A stretch of 64,000 nucleotides of DNA from an uncultured Pelagibacteraceae bacterium. GTDB lineage: Bacteria; Pseudomonadota; Alphaproteobacteria; Pelagibacterales; Pelagibacteraceae. Under the pieces are notes generated by a model. It ran no database searches. It saw nothing but the letters and a program-made list of their open reading frames with translations, and was not told where the DNA came from. The stretch's first letter is position 1. Each line of letters begins with the position of its first letter. The stretch covers positions 62,001-126,000 of the forward strand of contig CACIRJ010000002.1 in NCBI GenBank assembly GCA_902588975.1. The letters run 5' to 3'. This document shows positions 48,085 to 55,165 of this stretch, piece after piece. Both the position numbers and the translations under genes were made by a program.

Positions 48085-50676
48085 TTAATTATAAATTTTG
48101 TCTCTTACAAGCTTACTTAGCAAACTATATCCAAGCTCATTCATATGTAGTGGATCTTCATCATAAAACTTATCATAACCAGCATTTATCATTGGTGTTG
48201 TAATATCTACATAATCCCACATTTTCAAATTAGTTAAGTGTTTTTTTATCTTTGAATTAGCGTCTAAAATTGTTGTCATAAGATCTCTTCTAAAGGGACT
48301 AGGCTTAATTGAAATAAAAAAACATTTTGCTTTTGGCAATTTTTCTTCAACCTGGTTAGAGAATAATAAAAATTCTTTTAATAATTCATCACTATCCATT
48401 CCATAACCGATGTCATTATCTCCAGCATAAAAGAAAAGATTAGATGGGTTTAAAGGAGCAACCAATCTATCAAAATATCTTCTACAAGAGACTAAAGTTG
48501 AGCCACCAAAACCTAAATTATAAAGATTATTTATTGATAAATCGTTTTTGGCATTATACCACATTTTAAAAGTTGAACTTCCATACAAAGCAACACTGTT
48601 ATTTGTTTTTGTCTGTTGAAAAGAATTATGTTCTAATTCTCTAACGTCGAGTTCAAACTCTTCTTCAACTGGACTAACTAAATTTACATTAGTCTTCAAA
48701 TTTTCTATTTTAACTATGTTGTCTTGAACATTTTTAGCTAAATCAATAGCTTCTTCTACATAAGATCTAAATTTGGTTCTGTAATTATCTAAGAAGCTTT
48801 TCATTTCTGCTTGATTTTCTGGATCTTTGACATGATCACTTATAGTTATTGGCTCCTTAATAACAGCTGAATATATTGTTTTAGAAACTGGGTAATCAAA
48901 ATTAGCAAGAGCAATTGGAACAAGTTTTGGTTTAGGATTAAGTTTAAATGCTAGATTAAATGCTCCAGCTTTAAATGGTCCTGGAGATGTTAGTGTTTTA
49001 TTATCTTCTGTTTCTGATGTTCCTTCAGGCGCAATTACAATCGGTTGTTTTTGATTAAATACTTTTTGAGCTTCATCAAAAAGCTTTTGTTTTCTTAATT
49101 TCTTTTCCTCATCACTTTCATCCAACTTATCAGATTCTGGCGTATGAACAAAAATGTAATCTAAATTTTCATAGTAATTATATCTCCAAAATTCTGTATT
49201 CCGACTTGTTCTAACGATACGTTGACCTCCGTCATTATATTTTGGATATAAAATTTTTGAACTGATGAAATGACTGTCGATTGAAAACGAATGCCCATTT
49301 GCAAGCTGATTATCATCTATAGCTGCTAAGTGATTGTAGAAAAAAATATTTGTTGGTTCATCTGGCAAATTTTCCCAACCCTTAATTACATATTTAACAT
49401 TATCAAAAGCTTTGGTGAAATTTGAATTGGTTAACTCTCTTAATTTTGTTTTATCTGAATTACTAGAAGAATTTGAAACTCTATTATAAATAATATTTAA
49501 TTGACTGTGGAAACGAGACTCTCTTTCTAAATTATTTAAGGTATCTTTTATTAAACTAGATAATGATTTTTCTATCTCATTTCCTTTAATAAGTAGTTCG
49601 TAAACAACATCAAATGCCATTGCATAAGTATGAGTACTCTTCAATAAATGTGGAATACTATATAACTTAGAACTAGCTGGTATTCTTGCAGTATTATCTT
49701 TCAATAATAAATTAACAAATTCTAATTCGTTTTCCGCTGAATATTTTGTTAGACCAGTTGCACTTTGTTGGAAACGTCCTAGCTGCCACAATTGTCTTTT
49801 GAAAATCTTTATTGATAATTCAGGATCAGAAATAATCAGATTTTCGAGTGCTTCGTTAGAAATATGTAAAACTTTCGTATCTCTAGTAGATTTAATTGTA
49901 TATGGATTAAAAAAATCTCCTTTCCCGGAAGATAAAGTTAGCGCAATACCAGCTCTAGTTAGAGTTCTAAAATTTCTTCTTATTTTTCCATTAATAAAGT
50001 TATGGAATAAGCCATCAACTTTACCACTTAATAATATCTTTAAACCTTTAGAAACGTCTCCCTCTTTAACTATATATTGATTTGATGAATACATCTTAAT
50101 ATTACCTAATTTAATAAACTTTTCTAAGTCATCATCAGTAAGTGTTGAGAAAAAAGTAGCAGATTTAATTCTATGTATATTTGTAATACTTTTTTCTGAT
50201 GGGATGCCTGGAGAAATTTGTATTTCATCATCTTGATACAAAGTGTTTAAATTTCTTGAAGAGACAAGCAGTTGGAAAGAAAAAAAAGAAATTGCTGAGT
50301 ATAATGTTGATATAAGTTTACTATTTTTTTGTTGTAAATCTCTTAAATCATCTTTTTTTATCGAAATATATTCTGTTCCACCTTCAATAAATATTTCACC
50401 CATAAATCTATTGGGTTGATTAAGTCCAGATATACCTAATGGTGTTGCAGGCTTTGTTATTTTTGCAAAGGTTATAGATTTAGTTTCAAAATACTTGGTA
50501 AATGTAGCTTTGCCTTTAATTAAAAAATAAATGTTTTGTGAAATTTGATGCTGCTTTGCTAAAACTTCATCACTTGCAGCTATTATGTGCTCTGATATTC
50601 CATCTATTAGTCCAAAAGATTCTTTCAGATTTCCTAAATCAAAGCCATTTTGCTGAAATAATTCAGATAATTTCAT
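48085..50676 (-). CDS. Multidomain protein: two cNMP-binding-like domains, PlsC-type acyltransferase and SGNH esterase
   Basis: An 863-residue soluble-looking protein without signal peptide. Residues ~30-145 and ~170-300 resemble cyclic-nucleotide-binding (CAP_ED) domains; the second has EGDVSKGLKILLSGKVDG. A helical linker follows. Residues ~430-640 form a lysophospholipid acyltransferase domain with H449-x4-D454 (NHLAAIDDN), the EGTSE block at 551 and GPFKAGAFNLA at 566. Residues ~690-863 are an SGNH/GDSL hydrolase: Ser701 (YGSST), Gly724/725, Asn754 (GDND) and D841-x2-H844. All catalytic residues appear intact. Acyl transfer and esterase activity under nucleotide control is inference. Confidence 0.82.
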   Translation of the reverse strand: MKLSELFQQNGFDLGNLKESFGLIDGISEHIIAASDEVLAKQHQISQNIYFLIKGKATFTKYFETKSITFAKITKPATPLGISGLNQPNRFMGEIFIEGGTEYISIKKDDLRDLQQKNSKLISTLYSAISFFSFQLLVSSRNLNTLYQDDEIQISPGIPSEKSITNIHRIKSATFFSTLTDDDLEKFIKLGNIKMYSSNQYIVKEGDVSKGLKILLSGKVDGLFHNFINGKIRRNFRTLTRAGIALTLSSGKGDFFNPYTIKSTRDTKVLHISNEALENLIISDPELSIKIFKRQLWQLGRFQQSATGLTKYSAENELEFVNLLLKDNTARIPASSKLYSIPHLLKSTHTYAMAFDVVYELLIKGNEIEKSLSSLIKDTLNNLERESRFHSQLNIIYNRVSNSSSNSDKTKLRELTNSNFTKAFDNVKYVIKGWENLPDEPTNIFFYNHLAAIDDNQLANGHSFSIDSHFISSKILYPKYNDGGQRIVRTSRNTEFWRYNYYENLDYIFVHTPESDKLDESDEEKKLRKQKLFDEAQKVFNQKQPIVIAPEGTSETEDNKTLTSPGPFKAGAFNLAFKLNPKPKLVPIALANFDYPVSKTIYSAVIKEPITISDHVKDPENQAEMKSFLDNYRTKFRSYVEEAIDLAKNVQDNIVKIENLKTNVNLVSPVEEEFELDVRELEHNSFQQTKTNNSVALYGSSTFKMWYNAKNDLSINNLYNLGFGGSTLVSCRRYFDRLVAPLNPSNLFFYAGDNDIGYGMDSDELLKEFLLFSNQVEEKLPKAKCFFISIKPSPFRRDLMTTILDANSKIKKHLTNLKMWDYVDITTPMINAGYDKFYDEDPLHMNELGYSLLSKLVRDKIYN

Positions 50677-50787
50677 AAGTAAAATGAATAGATATACTTA
50701 ATTTGAATTTATTGATTAAGAATAAATGCATATCTGGGTTGAAAAGTTATCAATAGTTTACTTTATTTTTTTTAGTATTTATTTGTT

Positions 50788-50925
50788 GTGAAACGTAAAT
50801 TAAAAAAAAATAAATCAACAAATAAATCTAAAACGCTTTCAAAAAAGCCAAAAGTAATAAACCCGAACTTTTTTTATTTTTATAATGAAAATGGAAAGTT
50901 AGTTGGAATACCTTACGGTAATTAA
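50788..50925 (+). CDS. Small lysine-rich protein (45 aa)
   Basis: A GTG-initiated frame of 45 codons encodes a very basic N-terminus (MKRKLKKNKSTNKSKTLSKK) and a less charged C-terminus with NPNFFYFYNENGKLVGIPYGN. The aromatic, ordered-looking C-terminus makes it more than a random lysine-rich frame. It ends 3 bp before the end of the convergent photolyase gene. No clear ribosome-binding site. Family not recognised. Confidence 0.4.
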   Translation: MKRKLKKNKSTNKSKTLSKKPKVINPNFFYFYNENGKLVGIPYGN

Positions 50926-50928
50926 ATT

Positions 50929-52386
50929 TTATCTTCTTTGAGATAAACTGGCGTGTTTATTTAATACTTCTGCTGAAATAATTTTTGCTTCTGTAGTTTT
51001 CTTAATATTCCAGATTTTTTCTTTTGCAATTTTTGTTGATATTTTATTATCAACTATTGGTGAAGGATAATCTTTACCAATTTCTAAATTTATTCCCTTT
51101 TGTTCAATGAATGTTAATTTCCATGGTTCATGAACTAATTTTCCTGGAACATTTTTTAATTCTGGAACCCATTTTTTTATAAAATCTCCTTTAGGATCTT
51201 GGTCAATTGATTGTTTAATTGGATTATAAATTCTTATTGAATTTATTCCTGTTGTTCCTGATTGCATTTGAAATTGTGAATAATGAATACCTGGCTCATA
51301 ATCTGTAAATAATTTTGCTAAATGTTTTGATGTTTTTTTCCAATCTAGCCACAATTGATAAGAGGCAAATGAAACTAACATTGCTCTCATTCTAAAATTA
51401 ATCCATCCGTTAGTTCTAAGGTACCTCATGCAAGCATCAACAAATGGATAACCTGTAGTTCCATTTTTCCATGCTAAATGATAATCTTCATTAAAATCAT
51501 TTTCTCTTATTCCATTATAAGCACTATTCATATTTCTAAATTCAATTTCTGGCTCATCATATAATTTTTGTATAAAGTGACAGTGCCAGGCTAATCGACT
51601 TTTAAAAGCAATTAAGGATTTCTTTTTTGTAAAAGATAAATTGGAATTTAATTTATCATTAGTTTTTTTAAATATTTCTTTAATGGAAATATTTCCGAAT
51701 GCAATATGAGGGCTTAATCTAGAACAAGAGGTTTCTCCTGTTATCGGGGAAGACATTTCTTTTTGGTAATTTTCTGATCTGTCATTAAGGAAAGAATCTA
51801 AAAGTTGAAGTGCGTTTTGTCTTCCGCCAATTTGAATTTTTCCATTTTCTAAATTATTTGTTTCTATTTTTGATAAATCTTCTACATAATTATCTGAAAT
51901 AAACTCGCAATTTAAATTTGAATTTACGCTTTCACTATCTATAAATTTATTCCAATTATATGACCATTTATTTCTTATTCTATGACTTAATTGAACACCA
52001 AATTGATTTGATATTTTCCAATTAATATTTTTTTCTTTAAATAAAAAACTAACTTCTTTATCTAAGTTAGTTATATACATGTTCTTGAATATTATATTTG
52101 AATAAACCTCGTTTATTTTAAATTTATTAGTTAAATGACTTAAAATTTTTAATGTATCTCCATAATATATATTGAGTTTAGCATTATATTTTTCACTCAA
52201 TTTTTTTTTTAAGTCCTCTAATGATGATTTTAAAAAATCTAAGTGGAAAGAGCTTGATGTAGATAATTTGTGATATTCTTTATCAAATATGTAAATTGGT
52301 AAAATCTTTCCTGATTTTACAGCTTCGTTGAATGCATCATTATTAGATACACGTAGATCGTTCCTGAACCATACGATTTTGTTCAT
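50929..52386 (-). CDS. phrB: Deoxyribodipyrimidine photolyase / cryptochrome family
   Basis: A flavoprotein of 485 residues that uses blue light to repair UV-induced pyrimidine dimers. The N-terminal antenna domain starts KIVWFRNDLRVSNNDA. The FAD domain holds ETSCSRLSPHIAFGNIS, RLAWHCHFIQKLYDEP, NGTTGYPFVDACMRYLRTNGWINFRMR and the YEPGIHYSQFQMQSGTTGIN block that contacts FAD and DNA. Tryptophans for electron transfer are present. Repair activity is more likely than a signalling role but cannot be fixed from sequence. Confidence 0.9.
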   Translation of the reverse strand: MNKIVWFRNDLRVSNNDAFNEAVKSGKILPIYIFDKEYHKLSTSSSFHLDFLKSSLEDLKKKLSEKYNAKLNIYYGDTLKILSHLTNKFKINEVYSNIIFKNMYITNLDKEVSFLFKEKNINWKISNQFGVQLSHRIRNKWSYNWNKFIDSESVNSNLNCEFISDNYVEDLSKIETNNLENGKIQIGGRQNALQLLDSFLNDRSENYQKEMSSPITGETSCSRLSPHIAFGNISIKEIFKKTNDKLNSNLSFTKKKSLIAFKSRLAWHCHFIQKLYDEPEIEFRNMNSAYNGIRENDFNEDYHLAWKNGTTGYPFVDACMRYLRTNGWINFRMRAMLVSFASYQLWLDWKKTSKHLAKLFTDYEPGIHYSQFQMQSGTTGINSIRIYNPIKQSIDQDPKGDFIKKWVPELKNVPGKLVHEPWKLTFIEQKGINLEIGKDYPSPIVDNKISTKIAKEKIWNIKKTTEAKIISAEVLNKHASLSQRR

Positions 52387-52395
52387 TTTTAATAA

Positions 52396-52587
52396 TTAAA
52401 GACTGATTTTGAAAGTTCTTGAATTTTTGTCGTCTGATACTTTTAAAATTTTAAATTTTGAAGTTTTTTCAAGTTTTTGTCCTTTGTTTGTAACAAAAGA
52501 TTTCATTTTCTTAACTTCACCCTCAGGCATTTTTCTTGTGTATTTCAGAGTATGTTTTTTTGATCCAATAACAAATATCGTTTTCAT
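52396..52587 (-). CDS. Small basic hypothetical protein (63 aa)
   Basis: A 63-residue lysine-rich protein, MKTIFVIGSKKHTLKYTRK... with short alternating strands and no membrane segment. The opposite strand also has an open frame of similar length, but its phenylalanine-rich translation is what the complement of a lysine-rich gene gives. It sits 9 bp upstream of the photolyase gene on the same strand, which supports co-transcription. No Shine-Dalgarno is visible. Family unknown. Confidence 0.5.
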   Translation of the reverse strand: MKTIFVIGSKKHTLKYTRKMPEGEVKKMKSFVTNKGQKLEKTSKFKILKVSDDKNSRTFKISL

Positions 52588-52935
52588 GAGATTTTAATTA
52601 CAAATATATTTATTGTCTGTCTCTGTGACATAAGTTTCGTTTAAGGGTTTGAGAATATTTTGATTATTTTAATATCGAGAATCTACTAAAGAGATAGGTT
52701 GTATTCAAATAATATATTTATAAAAAATAGAAATAAATTTGTTGAATACAACCTACCTAAAACTTATTTTTATAAGTGAAGGAGGTGCAAATGCTTAGAA
52801 TAACGCCACCTGACACTTAGCTGGTGAGATATCACATATTAAAAATAACACAAACTAAATCCATTTGATGGATTTGGCCAAAATGGCATAAAAAAGGGGA
52901 GCTCTTTTGGTAATAACCAATTGAGCTGACCCCTT
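52588..52935. other. 348-bp structured intergenic region without a conventional gene
   Basis: This is the only gene-free stretch above 300 bp in the window. It contains a long inverted repeat (52692-52758), a consensus Shine-Dalgarno plus 9-codon ORF (52781-52820) overlapped by alternative stems, two short hairpins (52857-52875 and 52877-52887), and a strong terminator-like hairpin (52892-52937). The density of structure suggests a non-coding RNA or leader on the plus strand, but no known family is recognised. Confidence 0.6.
52692..52758. repeat. Long inverted repeat
   Basis: TAGGTTGTATTCAA (52695-52708) is exactly complementary to TTGAATACAACCTA (52742-52755). Two further pairs beyond one mismatch extend the arms to 17 positions. 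The 33-nt spacer is almost pure A/T. No T-run follows on either strand, so it does not look like a simple terminator. Confidence 0.8.
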
Positions 52936-52937
52936 TT
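52771..52937 (+). ncRNA. Candidate regulatory RNA with consensus Shine-Dalgarno and 9-codon mini-ORF
   Basis: On the plus strand AAGGAGGTG is placed 3 nt before an ATG that opens MLRITPPDT-stop (52791-52820). AGGTG of the Shine-Dalgarno (52783-52787) can pair with CACCT inside the mini-ORF (52807-52811). The same CACC can instead pair with GGTG at 52823-52826, which in turn can form GTGA-GATA-TCAC (52824-52835). Such mutually exclusive stems are typical of attenuators. A terminator hairpin closes the unit, yet no plus-strand gene follows, so a stand-alone small RNA is the simplest reading. Confidence 0.35.
52892..52937 (-). terminator. Terminator hairpin after the aminotransferase gene (possibly bidirectional)
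   Basis: AAAAGGGG/CCCCTTTT, AGCTC/GAGCT and TTGGT/ACCAA pair in register to make a long hairpin with an AATA loop. On the minus strand it overlaps the aminotransferase stop codon and runs into TTTTTTATG, the expected U-tract. On the plus strand TTTTAATAATTTTT follows, so it may also end transcripts from the structured region on that strand. Confidence 0.8.
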
Positions 52938-54084
52938 AATAATTTTTAGACATAAAATCTTTAATTCTCTTGGCACCTTCAATTATATCTTTTGTGCTTC
53001 TAGCGTATGAAAATCGAATAGTAGAATTTCCTCTTTTTTGATCAAAATCTATTCCTGGTGTTATCGCAACATTTGCTTCATCTAAAACTTTTTTACAAAA
53101 AGCTAAGCTATCATTTGAATATTCAGAAATATCAACATAGATGTAAAAAGCTCCATCAGGTGGTGAAAACTTTTTTAATCCTGCTTTCGGTAATTCTTCT
53201 AAAAGTATCTCTCTGTTTTTTTTATATACCTCAACATTCGATTGTAACTCTTCATTTGCATCTAATGAAGCAAGAGCTGTAACTTGACTTGCATGTGGAG
53301 GACAAACAAACAAATTTTGCGAAAGCCTTTCTACTTGTCTAACATGATCTTCTGGTACAACCATCCACCCTATTCTCCAACCGGTCATAGAAAAGTATTT
53401 TGAGAAAGAATTAATTACATAGCAATTATCTGTAATCTCTAGAGCTGATGTTGGATTATTTTCATATTGAATTCCGTGATAAATTTCATCACTAATAAAG
53501 CTAACATTATTCTCATTTGCAGTATTAATTAAATTTTCTAAAGCTTGTTTATCCAACATTGACCCAGTTGGATTTGCAGGTGATGCAACAAGAATTCCAT
53601 TTAAATTATTATCTGTAATATCTTCTGGAACAGGTTGAAATCTATTTTGAAGTTTGGTTTGAATATCTACGGTTTCCAAACTTAATGATTTTAGTATTTG
53701 TCTATAGCTAGGATAACTTGGAGATCCAATTCCAACTCTATCTCCACTATCAAACAGTGCAGAAAAGGATAATATAAAAGCTCCAGAAGAGCCTGTTGTA
53801 ACTACTATTCTATTTGGATTAAGATCTAAATTGTACCAATCTCCATATAACTTTGAAATTTTTGATCTTAGAGCTGGTAGACCAAGTGATACTGTATAGC
53901 CTAGATTGTTTTTATTTATCTCATTGGTAATATAGTCTTTTGCAATCTTAGGTGCTGGTGTTCCTGGCTGCCCTACCTCCATATGAATTATATCTTTTCC
54001 TTTTTCCTCAGCAATTCTCGCTGATTCCATTACATCCATTACTATAAATGGATCAACATCTGATCTTTTTGATTTTTTCATCAT
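52936..54084 (-). CDS. Class I/II pyridoxal-phosphate aminotransferase
   Basis: A fold-type I aminotransferase of 382 residues. Cofactor and substrate motifs include TTGSSGAFILSF, VASPANPTGSML, SDEIYHGIQY and the PLP-lysine block SFSKYFSMTGWRIGW; a C-terminal IRFSYARS supplies the carboxylate-binding arginine. It is the last gene of a four-gene run led by xsc and overlaps the preceding small gene by 4 nt. Context raises the possibility of a role in amino-sulfonate use, but taurine transaminases are class III, so this stays inference. Confidence 0.85.
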   Translation of the reverse strand: MMKKSKRSDVDPFIVMDVMESARIAEEKGKDIIHMEVGQPGTPAPKIAKDYITNEINKNNLGYTVSLGLPALRSKISKLYGDWYNLDLNPNRIVVTTGSSGAFILSFSALFDSGDRVGIGSPSYPSYRQILKSLSLETVDIQTKLQNRFQPVPEDITDNNLNGILVASPANPTGSMLDKQALENLINTANENNVSFISDEIYHGIQYENNPTSALEITDNCYVINSFSKYFSMTGWRIGWMVVPEDHVRQVERLSQNLFVCPPHASQVTALASLDANEELQSNVEVYKKNREILLEELPKAGLKKFSPPDGAFYIYVDISEYSNDSLAFCKKVLDEANVAITPGIDFDQKRGNSTIRFSYARSTKDIIEGAKRIKDFMSKNY

Positions 54085-54287
54085 TTTATTTGATCTTCAC
54101 AAAATTTTTTAACTTCATCAGCAGAGAGTCTTTCGCTCTCAGGTTTATTTGAATCTAATTCAGCTTTTCCAATTATACACGCTTTAATAGTTTTGCTTTT
54201 ATTAAAACCTGAATAATACTGAGTTGATATATACAATGCTATAACTCCAAGTATTATAATTATTGAAACTTTTAAATTATTACTCAT
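54081..54287 (-). CDS. Small membrane-anchored protein (68 aa)
   Basis: A 68-residue protein with one N-terminal hydrophobic segment (about residues 6-24, VSIIIILGVIALYIST) and a periplasmic-looking tail with two cysteines (KACIIGKAE, KKFCEDQIK). It overlaps both neighbours by 4 nt (FAH-family gene and aminotransferase), strong evidence that it is translated. Function unknown. Confidence 0.7.
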   Translation of the reverse strand: MSNNLKVSIIIILGVIALYISTQYYSGFNKSKTIKACIIGKAELDSNKPESERLSADEVKKFCEDQIK

Positions 54288-55141
54288 TTATGAATTATTT
54301 CATCCTCAACAGTGTTAGACAAAACTCCAATATTTGAGATTTCAACTTCAACATTGTCTCCAGGTTTCATATATACAGGTGGATTTCTTTTTGATCCTAC
54401 TCCACCGGGAGTTCCTGTTACTAAAACATCTCCTGCTCGCCAAGACATAGCTTTAGATACGTAAGAAATTAAAATTGGCAAATCGAAAATTAATTGACTT
54501 AATTTAGCATTTTGCATCACTTCACCATTAAGCCTCGTCTCTATTGTTAAACTTTTATAATCTGGAATATCTTCTGCTAAAACCATATGAGGACCAAAAC
54601 TTCCTGTATTTTCAAAATTTTTTCCCATACCGAATTGTCTAGTATGTCTTTGCCACTCTCTAATTGTTGCCTCGTTATAACATGAAAAACCAACAATGTG
54701 TTTTAAAGCATTCTCTGGTTTGATATGTTTGCCACCTTCATCCATAATAACTGCCATTTCACCTTCAAAGTCTAAACTTTTGGATACAGATGGTCTTTGG
54801 ATTGCCTGCATATGAGCTGTTTGACTCTCTGGAAATCTGTGAAATATAACTGGGTTTTCTTCAACAGTACGATTGGTTTCTTTTGCATGTTCAATGTAAT
54901 TCAAACCTACACATATAATTTTACCTGGATTAGGAATCAGGGGTAAGTATTCAATTTCCTCAGTTTTTATAGAACCGGGATTGCTTACTACATATTCTTT
55001 TGCTTCTTTGATTTTTTTAATCTTTATTAATTCTTTTAAATTTGAAGCTCCACCTATCTTTCCAGTTAGATCGGTGATGAGATTATTTTCAATTATTCCA
55101 AACTTTTCAACATTATCGTGTTTGTAAGAGACAAATTTCAT
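54284..55141 (-). CDS. Fumarylacetoacetate hydrolase family protein
   Basis: A 285-residue FAH-superfamily enzyme. The catalytic core reads PGKIICVGLNYIEHAKE near residue 72, then the metal ligands E126 and E128 in LDFEGEMAVIM, followed by GFSCYNEATIREWQ and the C-terminal VLVTGTPGGVG block. These Mg2+-dependent enzymes hydrolyse or decarboxylate beta-dicarbonyl acids. It lies 24 bp downstream of xsc and may process a product or side-product of the sulfonate pathway; this is inference. Confidence 0.88.
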   Translation of the reverse strand: MKFVSYKHDNVEKFGIIENNLITDLTGKIGGASNLKELIKIKKIKEAKEYVVSNPGSIKTEEIEYLPLIPNPGKIICVGLNYIEHAKETNRTVEENPVIFHRFPESQTAHMQAIQRPSVSKSLDFEGEMAVIMDEGGKHIKPENALKHIVGFSCYNEATIREWQRHTRQFGMGKNFENTGSFGPHMVLAEDIPDYKSLTIETRLNGEVMQNAKLSQLIFDLPILISYVSKAMSWRAGDVLVTGTPGGVGSKRNPPVYMKPGDNVEVEISNIGVLSNTVEDEIIHK

Positions 55142-55165
55142 ATCTATTATGAAATTTTATTAATA

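Noticed and set aside
52771..52840. Fragment of 16S rRNA 3' end or a SAM-II/SAM-V riboswitch
   Set aside because: The anti-Shine-Dalgarno-like match is only nine bases and flanking bases do not fit 16S rRNA; I could not match the known SAM-II or SAM-V cores, and no methionine-cycle gene follows.
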